This document shows, one piece after another, positions 53,305 to 61,472 of a DNA stretch of 64,000 bases. The position numbers were made by a program, and so were the translations under genes. The notes under the pieces were generated by a model that had not been told where the DNA came from, made no database searches, and saw only the letters and a list, made by a program, of their open reading frames with translations. The DNA is from Chakrabartia godavariana (GTDB lineage: Bacteria; Pseudomonadota; Alphaproteobacteria; Sphingomonadales; Sphingomonadaceae). The stretch is taken from contig RKSN01000001.1 of the NCBI GenBank assembly GCA_005518185.1, positions 930,501 through 994,500 on the forward strand. The letters run 5' to 3'. Numbering within the stretch: position 1 is the first letter of the stretch; every line of letters begins with the position of its first letter.

Positions 53305-53661
53305 GGCGTACAACCCCTTTTACTCGTCACGCGGCAACCTGTTTTCGCCGGGCGACAGAAACGATGCGTCGGGATTGCGCACGCAACCGGGGGTCCGCAA
53401 CCGCGTTTACCGTGTTTGCAGCCAAGTTTTGGACTTTGTTGGAACCCCGGCCGAAATGGTTATGGTTAATGTGCCAAATAGGGGCTGTTTTCCTGTGTCA
53501 GGGGAAGCGCCCAAGTCCTGCTTTCATCAAAATGACCTGAAAATGGCGGCATGGCGCGCATGTGATTCGCGCGCTTGTGCCTCCGAAATGGGGTCATTAT
53601 AGCGCGCCTCAATACCGGACCGGCAGAGGCCGGGTTCGTGGCCGAGCCAGGGAGTTTTGTT
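53305..53661. other. 357-bp intergenic region between repeat protein gene and dksA
   Basis: This divergent spacer should hold the promoters of the Ser/Gly repeat protein (minus strand) and dksA (plus strand). It contains a short open frame (53246-53602, plus strand) with no ribosome site, no known motif and poor codon use, which I do not accept as a gene. I found no confident promoter, operator or small RNA signature. A G-rich, T-rich stretch around 53420-53480 is less GC-rich than the rest and may include the dksA promoter. Confidence 0.5.
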
Positions 53662-54108
53662 ATGGCGAATGCGATCAGCGGTCAGACCCAATCAGCGGAC
53701 GCTGTCGACATCGATTATCGGCCGAGCGAAGACGAAGACTTCATGAATCCCCGGCAGCTGGCCTATTTCCGCAAGAAGCTGACCGACTGGAAAGAGGAAA
53801 TCCTCCGCGAGTCGCAGGATACGCTCAACACCCTCCAGAACGAGCCGCTGCGGGAACCCGATCTGACGGACCGCGCGTCGAGCGAGACCGACTGGTCGAT
53901 CGAGCTTCGGACACGCGACCGTCAGCGCAAGCTGATCTCCAAGATCGACGCCGCGCTGCGTCGGATCGAGGAAGGGGAATATGGCTATTGCGAAGTGACT
54001 GGCGAGCCGATCTCGCTGGGACGTCTGGAAGCCCGCCCCATTGCCACAATGACCGTCGAGGCGCAGGAAGCGCATGAACGCCAGGAAAAGATTTCGCGCG
54101 ACGAATAG
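53662..54108 (+). CDS. dksA: RNA polymerase-binding transcription factor DksA
   Basis: A 148-residue DksA-type factor that enters the secondary channel of RNA polymerase and, with ppGpp, adjusts rRNA and amino-acid promoters. The coiled-coil tip has D67-x-x-D70-x-A72 (PDLTDRASS), the two aspartates needed for function. The zinc-finger region retains one Cys (C110 in YCEVTGEP). The other three Cys positions are V/T-x-E residues (MTVEAQEAHER), which is normal for the zinc-less alphaproteobacterial variant. The ATG at 53662 follows GGGAG. Confidence 0.92.
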   Translation: MANAISGQTQSADAVDIDYRPSEDEDFMNPRQLAYFRKKLTDWKEEILRESQDTLNTLQNEPLREPDLTDRASSETDWSIELRTRDRQRKLISKIDAALRRIEEGEYGYCEVTGEPISLGRLEARPIATMTVEAQEAHERQEKISRDE

Positions 54109-54159
54109 GATTTTCACCGCGTTTACCGATTGAAAAACAATTTGGGGTATCGCGTCGCT

Positions 54160-54552
54160 ATGGCCAGTGTACCAAATTCCAGCGACGAAAACGCGTTGAA
54201 CGCGCGGGGACAGCGGTCCACGAACCGTTCGAGCCTGTTTCTGTTGGGCAAGATGGGCGTTGACGGTGGCGTTTCCAGCGAAGCGATCCGCATTCGCAAC
54301 CTCTCACCGACCGGATTGATGGCCGAGGCACCGACGATGCTTGCGGTCGGTACGGCAGTTGTCGTTGAAATGAAGAACATGGCCCCGGTCAAGGGCAAGG
54401 TCGTCTGGGCGACCGATGGCCGGATGGGCGTTGCGTTCAACGCCGAGATTGATCCCGCAAAGGTCCGTCAGCCCGTTGGCAAGGCGGAGGATCCGACGCC
54501 GGATTTCCTGAAAGTCCCGACGTCGCGTCGGCCCGGTCTCAAAATTTCCTGA
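54160..54552 (+). CDS. PilZ domain protein
   Basis: A 130-residue protein with the PilZ fold, usually a c-di-GMP binder. The N-terminal arginine region (GQRSTNRSS) and the NLSPTGLMAEAP strand with the D/N-x-S-x-x-G motif (NLSPTG) are present. The first R-x3-R is written R-S-T-N-R, so the c-di-GMP contact pair is plausible. The start at 54160 (ATG) replaces a TTG 30 bases upstream. It lies 51 bp after dksA, on the same strand. Its partner is unknown. Confidence 0.8.
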   Translation: MASVPNSSDENALNARGQRSTNRSSLFLLGKMGVDGGVSSEAIRIRNLSPTGLMAEAPTMLAVGTAVVVEMKNMAPVKGKVVWATDGRMGVAFNAEIDPAKVRQPVGKAEDPTPDFLKVPTSRRPGLKIS

Positions 54553-54606
54553 TTTCGGATGCCGGCCTGAGGCGAAGCGCCCCAGGACAGCAGTCCGACA
54601 TGCTGG

Positions 54607-54762
54607 TCAGTGTTGGGCCAGCGCTTCCTTGATGCGGAGTTTTTCCTTCTTCATGCGGCTCAGCGTCAGCTGGTCGGGGTGTGGCCGCAATTCCTCTTCG
54701 TGAATCTTCTGGTCGAGCATGGCGTGCTTGGCTTCGAGTGCGAAAACATGGTTATGTTCCAT
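54607..54762 (-). CDS. DUF465/YdcH family small protein (unannotated, 51 residues)
   Basis: A 51-residue protein that reads MEHNHVFALEAKHAMLDQKI, a polar segment and TLSRMKKEKLRIKEALAQH, ending TGA at 54607. It has two helices joined by a turn, the DUF465 (YdcH) hairpin, with conserved L-x-x-x-H/K and the MKKEKL basic motif. The ATG at 54762 is preceded by GGAGAG at good spacing. It is below common gene-length cutoffs and so easily missed. It is divergent, by 189 bp, from a second DUF465 gene. The function of the family is unknown. Confidence 0.82.
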   Translation of the reverse strand: MEHNHVFALEAKHAMLDQKIHEEELRPHPDQLTLSRMKKEKLRIKEALAQH

Positions 54763-54951
54763 AAGCGACTCTCCAGTAGTTTTCTGAGGCGTCGAGTAGA
54801 ACAGGAACGACAGGGCCTGTCTCGCGGATATTGAAGTTGCTGCGATAATGGAGCATTTTTTGGCGGCGAATGGCGCGGGGAAATAAGAAAGTTTCGTGAC
54901 AGTTGGCGGTGATGTCCCGCTACATGCACTTTATGTTGTCGAGGGGTCGGG

Positions 54952-55149
54952 ATGGAGCAGCAACTGATGCAATTGCGACTCGAATCGCTCCGGGAGGAGC
55001 ACCGCGATCTCGATGCCGCGATTGACGCGCTGCGCGACACGCCGCTGCCCGACCAGATCCGTCTTGCCCGCATGAAGAAGCGCAAGCTCGCCCTGCGCGA
55101 TGAGATCGCAGCGCTCGAATCCGAACTGATCCCGGATATTATCGCCTGA
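54952..55149 (+). CDS. DUF465/YdcH family small protein, second copy
   Basis: A 65-residue protein of the same helical-hairpin family as the gene at 54607-54762. The DQIRLARMKKRKLALRDEIA segment matches its MKKEKL counterpart. The first helix (EQQLMQLRLESLREEHRDLD) is longer and more charged. The start ATG at 54952 is preceded by GGTCGGG. Two paralogs facing away from each other, each with its own promoter in the 189-bp spacer, suggest different expression. Function unknown. Confidence 0.82.
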   Translation: MEQQLMQLRLESLREEHRDLDAAIDALRDTPLPDQIRLARMKKRKLALRDEIAALESELIPDIIA

Positions 55150-55166
55150 CGGCGCGTTAACGCCGT
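55149..55166 (+). terminator. possible weak terminator hairpin after second DUF465 gene
   Basis: ACGGCG (55149-55154) pairs with CGCCGT (55161-55166) around CGTTAA, followed by only TT before C. It could be a weak terminator or a mere symmetrical site. Confidence 0.3.
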
Positions 55167-55209
55167 TTCCAACTGTTCCGCACCAGATCGCGCCGCCATA
55201 AGCGGAACC

Positions 55210-55674
55210 ATGGAAGCGGTCGCAATCGCCGATACAAAAGTGACGGCAAAGGTCATTGACGCCCTGTATGTGGAGGCGATGGTCCTAGCCGATGATGCGC
55301 GGGCCTATTTCGACACGTTCAGCCGGGAAGAGCGCGATCGCCTAGGCCCGGTGTTGCGTGTCGCCTTTTCCTGTGAATCGCTGAAGGTCACGACACGGCT
55401 CATGCATGTGATCGCCTGGCTGCTCGCGCATCGGAGCCAGCGCCCGACGGGCGCGGGAGAAGTGATCGATATGCGCGGCCCGTTCCGGCTGGGCGGGCCG
55501 ACCGAGACCGATCCTGATGCGGTGGCCGCATTGCCAGAAGGGGCACGCACGCGCATCGCCGCAAGTCTGGATCTCTACGCCCGCGTTGCCCGCCTGGAAG
55601 CGGAAATGACGCGCGCCGATACCCCGACAAGCCCCGCCCGCGAACTGCTCGACCGCCTGTCCCGGTCGCTCTAG
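55210..55674 (+). CDS. DUF1465 family protein
   Basis: A 154-residue cytosolic protein with no known motif beyond the family pattern: a short N-terminal helix, LVDALYVEAM-like segment (here VIDALYVEAMVLADDARAYF), a central region RVAFSCESLKVTTRLMHVIAWLL, and a C-terminal coiled coil (ARVARLEAEMTR). DUF1465 proteins occur in alphaproteobacteria next to cell-cycle and peptidoglycan genes, and some are cell-cycle regulated. No enzymatic role is known. The 3' end overlaps the end of the cupin gene by four bases. Confidence 0.78.
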   Translation: MEAVAIADTKVTAKVIDALYVEAMVLADDARAYFDTFSREERDRLGPVLRVAFSCESLKVTTRLMHVIAWLLAHRSQRPTGAGEVIDMRGPFRLGGPTETDPDAVAALPEGARTRIAASLDLYARVARLEAEMTRADTPTSPARELLDRLSRSL

Positions 55675-56525
55675 CTGCCCAGTCCGATAGTGGACCGGGC
55701 GCGCCGCAAGACCCGGTAGGCAGTCGACTTCACAATATTCTGCCTCGGATAACGCCCTGGTGCCGCGGGGGAGAGGCCAAGCGAGCGCAGCGCTGCATTG
55801 AATCCCCGCGCATCGGCTTCCCGATAGCTCCAGTTGGAACGCCATGTGATCGACAGGGAGATGGAGAGCGTTTCGCCGACCTTCACCCAATGGGGCGCCT
55901 TGACGGGGACATAGATGGCATCGCCCGGCGCGAGCGGGACTGCCTTGCCCTTGGCCGCGAAATCGTCGCGCCAGGGCAGGTTGCGATGGCCGCCAACATG
56001 GTAGCGCTCATGGTCCTGATCCGAGAGCAGCTCTGGGTCGACCTGTGGAAAGACGGTCATCGTCTTTGTGCCCCGGATCTGGAGCAGGATATTGTGTTCC
56101 GGGTCCATGTGATAGGGCGTGACCGCGCCGGGTGACGACACGAAGATGAAGCCCTGCAACGTCATCATCTCGCCCGTCACAGGTTCGACAACCGCACGCA
56201 GCGGGGCCAGGGCCTCTTCCAGCAAGACCCGATAGGCGGGATCATTCTCGATCCATTTGAGGACCATCCACGATCCATTGTCCTCAATGGAGCGGATGGT
56301 CTCGGTGATGCTCAGCCCGTTGCCGGGCACGGCCTCTGGGTCGATCCCGACAGGTAGCTGGCCGCTATTATATTCGACGTGCGCGGGGTCGGTCCGCGCT
56401 GCCAGCTCGGCAAGGCGCTCCAGAGTGAGCAGCGGGTGCGCCGTCAATCCATGGTGCAGGCGTCCGCTCGCCTCGGGGTAAAGTGTCCTGAACTCGGCCA
56501 GCCCGGCCGCGTCAAAGCTCGTCAT
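55671..56525 (-). CDS. JmjC-like cupin (cupin_8) family oxygenase-like protein
   Basis: A 284-residue protein with a cupin fold. TPYHMDPEHNILLQIRGTKTMTVF has the H-x-D pair of the iron site, and PHWVKVGETLSISLSITW the second histidine. So the 2-His-1-Asp facial triad of Fe(II)/2-oxoglutarate oxygenases is complete. The RGTKTMTVF segment could bind 2-oxoglutarate through K/R. JmjC-like bacterial members hydroxylate proteins or small molecules. The gene overlaps the acyltransferase gene by 14 bases and is the third gene of a three-gene operon. Substrate unknown. Confidence 0.72.
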   Translation of the reverse strand: MTSFDAAGLAEFRTLYPEASGRLHHGLTAHPLLTLERLAELAARTDPAHVEYNSGQLPVGIDPEAVPGNGLSITETIRSIEDNGSWMVLKWIENDPAYRVLLEEALAPLRAVVEPVTGEMMTLQGFIFVSSPGAVTPYHMDPEHNILLQIRGTKTMTVFPQVDPELLSDQDHERYHVGGHRNLPWRDDFAAKGKAVPLAPGDAIYVPVKAPHWVKVGETLSISLSITWRSNWSYREADARGFNAALRSLGLSPAAPGRYPRQNIVKSTAYRVLRRARSTIGLGS

Positions 56526-57687
56526 GGTCCCGTAGCCTCTGATCCTTAGGTTTCGATTGGCGGAACTGCTTGATGGCGGACCATCCCGCCTCGGCGAGGC
56601 GCACGGCGCGGAAGAGCATGGTCGTGCGGACGCCCCGACGGGGGAGGGCGATGCGCACCATTTCCCGCCGGTCGCGCCACAGGCTGTTGATCATCGGGTG
56701 ATCTTCAACCGCGCAACTGTCCATCCAGCAAAAAGCTGGGTCTGAAAGGCGCTGCAAATTTGCCTTTTCAATGAGAATGCCCGGCGAGAAGCGGGCATAG
56801 CTCTCGTCATAAGCGATCTTGAAGGAAAGAGCGCCGTCACCCGCCAGCAGGTTGACGAGCATGGCGACCACGTCCTGGCCCACGCGCAGCCGCAGCATCT
56901 CGGCCTTTCCGGTCGCAAGCCCTGTCGACAGAGCCTCCTCGAAAAAGGAACGGCGCCCGGTTTCGAGGGCAAGGGCTGCGCCATCCTGACCTTTCCAGCC
57001 AGCGGCCTCAAGCGTCAGAAAGTCCTCGATCCAATCGGCTGCGCCGTCACTGGACCGGAGTATTTCGAACCGCACCTCGCCCAGTTCAGCAAGTCGGTTC
57101 TCGAGCCGGGCGATTTCCTTGCGCTTCTTCTTGCGGACCGTGGCCGCCCAATAATGCTCAGGCGTGTCGCCGGCGCACAGGAGCGCGCGCGAATATCGGT
57201 GGACGACGGCGCTCGGGCGTCGCGTCGCCCGGCAGACATCGAGGAGCGCGCGCGTGACGGCGCTGACCGCCGGCATCTCGGACAGGTACAGGATATCGGT
57301 GCCCGGCCAGTCCCGATCAAAGCACGCAAGTGTCGCCGTCCAGAACTCATGCTCCGCGCCACGCGCCACCAGCGGCACGCCCAGAAACTGGTTGTAGTGC
57401 AGCCAGTTTTCGAGCGCGGGCAGGGGGCTGCGTCCATAAGTCTGGCCGCTGCGCACCGGCATCAGGCCGATCAGCGACCCGTTGGCATCACGGACGGTCA
57501 GGATCTTGAGGCTTCGCGGCGTGTCGAGGTGGTGCAGGCTTGGCTCCAGAAACCAGCGCTCATAAAAGCTGTTGGCGTCGCTGGCGTGTGCGGCGAGCCT
57601 GTCCCACTCCGGAGCGAGCCGGGATACATCTTCGGGATTGAGGAGTTCTGCCCCGGCCACCGATGCGAGGCGTGATGGCGCGCTCAT
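56512..57687 (-). CDS. GNAT-like acyltransferase (BioF2/CelD type)
   Basis: A 391-residue protein with a double GNAT-like (FemAB/BioF2-like) fold. RKKKRKEIARLENRL (residue about 180) and the GWKGQDGAALALETGRRSFFEEAL segment are typical of the group that N-acylates amino sugars or polysaccharide amines. The C-terminal IAYDESYARFSPGILIEKANLQ segment is the usual acyl-CoA-dependent core. It has no membrane helix. It overlaps the deacetylase by four bases and the cupin by 14 bases, so the three products are made together. Substrate unknown. Confidence 0.76.
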   Translation of the reverse strand: MSAPSRLASVAGAELLNPEDVSRLAPEWDRLAAHASDANSFYERWFLEPSLHHLDTPRSLKILTVRDANGSLIGLMPVRSGQTYGRSPLPALENWLHYNQFLGVPLVARGAEHEFWTATLACFDRDWPGTDILYLSEMPAVSAVTRALLDVCRATRRPSAVVHRYSRALLCAGDTPEHYWAATVRKKKRKEIARLENRLAELGEVRFEILRSSDGAADWIEDFLTLEAAGWKGQDGAALALETGRRSFFEEALSTGLATGKAEMLRLRVGQDVVAMLVNLLAGDGALSFKIAYDESYARFSPGILIEKANLQRLSDPAFCWMDSCAVEDHPMINSLWRDRREMVRIALPRRGVRTTMLFRAVRLAEAGWSAIKQFRQSKPKDQRLRDHDEL

Positions 57688-58724
57688 GGGGCTGCAACCA
57701 GCTCGCGTTCCAGCTCGGCATAGCGCACCGGCGTCACCCCGAGTGTATCGAAGGCCTCAAACACAGCGTCCCACCAGCCCCAGAAGCGATCCAGATCGGC
57801 TTGCGACTGGACATAGGGCGTGTGCCCCATGGCCAGCGTGGGGGAGTGAAAGGAGAGGCTGAAGATGTCGAGCCCGTCCGACACCATGGCGCGGATTGCT
57901 TCGATCGCATGCTCTACGGGCGTGCCCTCTGGCGTCAGCGGGACGCGCGTCAGCATGGCCGATCGCGCGAGCGGCCCGCGCAGTCCAGCCGAACGGTAAA
58001 GTCCCGGAAAGCGCCGCAAATGGCCCGTCCAGCCGCTGGACAGAGGCATCTGGACAATGCCTTCGGACGAGCGCCAGGGCCAGAGCGGGCAGGACGAATA
58101 ATCCGGCCCTTCTTCGTTCGAATAATCGAACAGGGAACGAACCGAGACGTCCATCCGGTATCCAAGCGCGCGCAGATGGGCCATCGTGCTTGACCCAAGG
58201 CCGTAGCGCCCGGCCCGAAACACCGTGGGCGGCGCGCCGAGAAGGTCCGACAGGGCCGCCGTCAGCGTCGCCAGTTTCTCGAACTGCAGGTCTTCTGGCA
58301 GGTTTCCCGTGAAGCTGTTGGGGATGTTGACGGCCTCGCGGTGGGGCGGGGTGACCCAGGGGTGAAGATGGGCGCCCACATCGCAGGCCCCCGAACGTGC
58401 CAGCTCACCGATGATGGGCGCACTGTCCGCATTGGTTACGACCGGATAGTCGCACAGGTAGACGGGGTGCACGCCCATATCATTGAAGCGCGCGGTCGCG
58501 GCAGGCAGGGCCGCAATGGCGCGGGTCGATTGCGACGCGCGGGAAAAGTCGGCGCTCCAGTCAAACTCTTCTTCGGTATCGACGAAGATGATGAACCTGC
58601 GGCCAAATTCCGGGCGCGGATGTAGACGCGCGCCGGGCAGGACCGGGCATCGGGGCGCCGGGCTCTCCATCGTTGGCGCGCCTGCGACCTTGGGTTCAAT
58701 ATAGGTCATGACAGGGTTGCGCAT
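57684..58724 (-). CDS. polysaccharide deacetylase family protein (WalW-like)
   Basis: A 346-residue NodB-fold protein. FVDTEEEFDW carries the D-x-E/D residues (a typical metal DD pair is replaced in part by DTEE), and VGAHLHPWVTPP holds the H-x3-H metal-binding histidines. The long pattern, with a late D-V-S-V-R-S-L-F-D-Y motif and SFHSPTLAMGH, fits the WalW-type deacetylases found near cell-surface glycan genes. No signal peptide is seen. It is the first gene of the deacetylase-acyltransferase-cupin operon and divergent from recO, with a 43-bp gap. Substrate unknown. Confidence 0.8.
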   Translation of the reverse strand: MRNPVMTYIEPKVAGAPTMESPAPRCPVLPGARLHPRPEFGRRFIIFVDTEEEFDWSADFSRASQSTRAIAALPAATARFNDMGVHPVYLCDYPVVTNADSAPIIGELARSGACDVGAHLHPWVTPPHREAVNIPNSFTGNLPEDLQFEKLATLTAALSDLLGAPPTVFRAGRYGLGSSTMAHLRALGYRMDVSVRSLFDYSNEEGPDYSSCPLWPWRSSEGIVQMPLSSGWTGHLRRFPGLYRSAGLRGPLARSAMLTRVPLTPEGTPVEHAIEAIRAMVSDGLDIFSLSFHSPTLAMGHTPYVQSQADLDRFWGWWDAVFEAFDTLGVTPVRYAELERELVAAP

Positions 58725-58767
58725 AGCGCGGCCATCCTAAGGATTTGCTAAATGCGGTGATCGGCAT

Positions 58768-59382
58768 ATGGGGTCAGCTGTGATCATCCGGACCCCCGCG
58801 ATCGTCTGTTCCGTGCGGCACCATGGCGAGCATGGCGTCATCGTGCGCCTGATGACGCCCGACCATGGACTGGTGGCCGGTTATGTCCGGGGCGGTCGCT
58901 CGCGCACGATGCGGCCCGTCCTGATGCCGGCCAATCTTGTCACGGCCGAATTTCGGGCGCGTCTGGCAGGACAATTGGCGGGGGTGTCCGTCGAACTCGT
59001 TCAGTCGCGCGCGCCGCTGATGTCCGAACCGCTGGCAGCCCTCGCGCTGGAATGGTGCTGCGCGCTGACATCGGTGGCATTGCCCGATGAACAGAATTAT
59101 CCTGCCCTCTTTCAATCACTTGCAGCAGTACTTTCAGCAGTTGAGGCAGGTGATATCGTACGCGACTGGGCAGGGGCGCTGGCGGGGTATGAACTGCTGC
59201 TGCTGCGCGCGCTAGGATATGGCACACAGGTCGGCGCGATGCCGCAAGACTGGCCAGAGACGTTCGCTCTGCTCAATGCGAATGGTGCCAAGCTTGAGCG
59301 CCATATCCTGCAGGGGCGCACGGCTGATCTGCTCTCCGCGCGGGCACGATTGATCGACAGGTTGAAAAGGGCGGTTGCCTAA
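58768..59382 (+). CDS. recO: DNA repair protein RecO
   Basis: A 204-residue protein of recombinational repair: RecO loads RecA on SSB-coated DNA with RecR. The N-terminal OB-fold segment (TPAIVCSVRHHGEHGVIVRLMT, in part) and the helical C-terminal half with LLLLRALGYG fit RecO, but the zinc-site cysteines of some species are not present. The ATG at 58768 is used. A GTG at 58780 is possible. No SOS box is seen in its short upstream space. Confidence 0.85.
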   Translation: MGSAVIIRTPAIVCSVRHHGEHGVIVRLMTPDHGLVAGYVRGGRSRTMRPVLMPANLVTAEFRARLAGQLAGVSVELVQSRAPLMSEPLAALALEWCCALTSVALPDEQNYPALFQSLAAVLSAVEAGDIVRDWAGALAGYELLLLRALGYGTQVGAMPQDWPETFALLNANGAKLERHILQGRTADLLSARARLIDRLKRAVA

Positions 59383-59428
59383 TTGACGGGTTGCCGCCAT
59401 TTGCGCGGCGAAAATGGAGGAATACAGC

Positions 59429-60472
59429 ATGCGCATCGCCCTTTTGCCCGGTGACGGGATCGGTCCGGAAGTTATTGCCCAGGCCAAGCGCGTTCTCGAG
59501 GCACTGGCGATTGAGGGCCTGTCGTTCGAAGAGGCGGCGGTCGGCGGAGCGGCCTATAAGGCGCATGGTCACCCGCTGCCCGCGGCGACACTGGACGTTG
59601 CCCGTCGCGCGGACGCGATCCTGTTCGGTGCGGTTGGTGATCCGGATTGCGATGCGCTGGAACGCCATTTGCGCCCCGAGCAGGCGATCCTGGGCCTCCG
59701 CAAGGAACTTGGCCTCTTTGCCAATCTGCGCCCGGCCAAGCTCTATGCCGAACTTGCCGATGCTTCTGCGCTTCGGCCTGAAGTCGCCTCGCAGATCGAC
59801 ATGGTGATTGTCCGCGAGCTCAATGGTGACGTCTATTTCGGCGAAAAGGGCCACCGCACCACGGCGTCCGGACTGCGCGAAGGCTATGACGTCATGGCGT
59901 ATAACGAAGCCGAAGTGCGCCGCATTGCCAAGGTCGGCTTTGAAACAGCGCGGGCCCGCAAGGGGCGGCTCTGCTCGGTCGACAAGGCCAATGTGCTGGA
60001 AACCTCGCAGCTCTGGCGCGACGTCATCATCGAGACGGCAGCCGACTATCCCGATGTGCAACTGAGCCACATGTATGTCGACAATGCCGCCATGCAGCTG
60101 GTGCGCAATCCCGGACAGTTCGACGTGATCGTCACTGGCAATCTGTTTGGCGATATCCTGTCGGACCAGGCGAGCATGTGTGCAGGGTCGATCGGGATGC
60201 TGCCGTCAGCCTCGCTCGATGACAGCAAGAAGGGGCTTTACGAGCCGATCCATGGGTCGGCGCCCGATATCGCCGGGCAGGGGAAGGCCAACCCGCTGGC
60301 GACGATCCTGTCGGCCGCCATGATGATGCGTTATTCGCTGGACCGTCCGGCAGAGGCCGACCGGATCGAAGCGGCCGTTGCCGCGGCACTCGCCGGTGGC
60401 GCGCGCTCCCCGGATCTCGGTGGGACGATGACGACCGCAGAGATGGGCGATGCGGTCCTTGCCGGTCTTTGA
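59429..60472 (+). CDS. leuB: 3-isopropylmalate dehydrogenase
   Basis: A 347-residue NAD-dependent dehydrogenase for the third step of leucine synthesis. The [11 protein letters not shown] start, the RPAKLY segment, the [13 protein letters not shown] catalytic loop with K, the metal-binding aspartates in [13 protein letters not shown] and [12 protein letters not shown] are all LeuB signatures. The ATG at 59429 follows GGAGGA. LeuA, leuC and leuD are not in the window. It is followed closely by a threonine dehydratase gene (5-bp gap). Confidence 0.94.
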   Translation: MRIALLPGDGIGPEVIAQAKRVLEALAIEGLSFEEAAVGGAAYKAHGHPLPAATLDVARRADAILFGAVGDPDCDALERHLRPEQAILGLRKELGLFANLRPAKLYAELADASALRPEVASQIDMVIVRELNGDVYFGEKGHRTTASGLREGYDVMAYNEAEVRRIAKVGFETARARKGRLCSVDKANVLETSQLWRDVIIETAADYPDVQLSHMYVDNAAMQLVRNPGQFDVIVTGNLFGDILSDQASMCAGSIGMLPSASLDDSKKGLYEPIHGSAPDIAGQGKANPLATILSAAMMMRYSLDRPAEADRIEAAVAAALAGGARSPDLGGTMTTAEMGDAVLAGL

Positions 60473-60477
60473 GGCCC

Positions 60478-61446
60478 ATGTTCACGCTTGAGGACCTGCG
60501 CCGGGCGGCACAGCGGATCTACCGCGACATGCCGCCATCGCCGCAATATGCATGGCCTTTGCTGGCCGAGCGGACGGGTTGCGAGGTCTGGGTCAAGCAT
60601 GAGAACCACACGCCGACCGGCGCTTTCAAGGTGCGCGGCGCGATCACCTATATCGACTGGCTGCGGGAAACCCATCCCGAGGTCAAAGGGATCATCACCG
60701 CGACGCGCGGCAACCATGGACAGGCGCAAGTGCGCGCGGCCGTCAAAGCGGGGCTGACGGCAACCATTGTCGTTCCCTTTGGCAATGCCCGCGAAAAAAA
60801 TGCCGCCATGCGCGCCTTCGGGGCGGAACTCATCGAGCATGGTCATGACTTTGACAGCGCCAAGGCAGAGGCCGTGGCAAGAGCGGCGCAATATGGCCTT
60901 TACATGGTCCCGTCCTATGACACGGAACTCGTCCGCGGTGTAGCCAGCTACGGCCTTGAGCTATTTGACGCCGTGCCTGATCTTGACACGGTTTATGTCC
61001 CCGTCGGCTGCGGGTCGGGCCTGTGCGGCACGATTGCGGCGCGAGATGCCATGGGACTGAAAACCAAGATTGTCGGCGTGGTGTCCGCCCATGTCGATGC
61101 GGCCAAGCAGTCCTTCGAAGCCGGTCGGCTCATCCAGAATGATACCGCACACACCTTTGCCGACGGGGTCGCGGTGTGCACGCCGGTTCAGGCGGCACTC
61201 GATTATTTTGGCAAAGGGGCCGAACGCTTTGTGGGCGTGACCGATGATGAGGTGGCCGAAGCGATCCGCATCTATTGGCAGGACACGCACAATCTGGCCG
61301 AAGGCGCGGGGGCTGTCGCTCTCGCAGCGCTCCTGCAGGAACGCGAACAGATGAAGGGCAAGCGCGTTGCCGTGATCCTGTCAGGCGGAAACATCGATCA
61401 GAGCCAGGCGGCCGTCGTACTTTCGGGCCAAACACCATTGACCTGA
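60478..61446 (+). CDS. threonine/serine dehydratase, catabolic type
   Basis: A 322-residue fold type II PLP enzyme. K51 in the TPTGAFKVRG motif binds PLP, and GCGSGLCGT is the phosphate-binding glycine loop. It lacks the C-terminal ACT regulatory domain of biosynthetic IlvA (about 500 residues), which suggests the short TdcB-like form. It could also act on serine or other beta-hydroxy amino acids. Following leuB directly, it may feed 2-oxobutanoate to branched-chain synthesis, an inference from adjacency. Start ATG 60478 with GAGG just upstream. Confidence 0.84.
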   Translation: MFTLEDLRRAAQRIYRDMPPSPQYAWPLLAERTGCEVWVKHENHTPTGAFKVRGAITYIDWLRETHPEVKGIITATRGNHGQAQVRAAVKAGLTATIVVPFGNAREKNAAMRAFGAELIEHGHDFDSAKAEAVARAAQYGLYMVPSYDTELVRGVASYGLELFDAVPDLDTVYVPVGCGSGLCGTIAARDAMGLKTKIVGVVSAHVDAAKQSFEAGRLIQNDTAHTFADGVAVCTPVQAALDYFGKGAERFVGVTDDEVAEAIRIYWQDTHNLAEGAGAVALAALLQEREQMKGKRVAVILSGGNIDQSQAAVVLSGQTPLT

Positions 61447-61472
61447 ACGCGCCACGCTAGGAAGAGGCGGGC

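Noticed and set aside
53246-53602. 118-codon plus-strand frame before dksA
   Set aside because: No ribosome site, no domain and no codon bias like the neighbours. It overlaps the start of the repeat protein gene on the other strand.
54610-54834. 74-codon plus-strand frame over the small DUF465 gene
   Set aside because: It is the complement of the DUF465 gene, which has a family match and a ribosome site.
61447-61472. Possible SAM-II riboswitch before metZ
   Set aside because: Only 26 bases separate metZ from the preceding gene, too few for the aptamer, and no matching conserved elements are visible.
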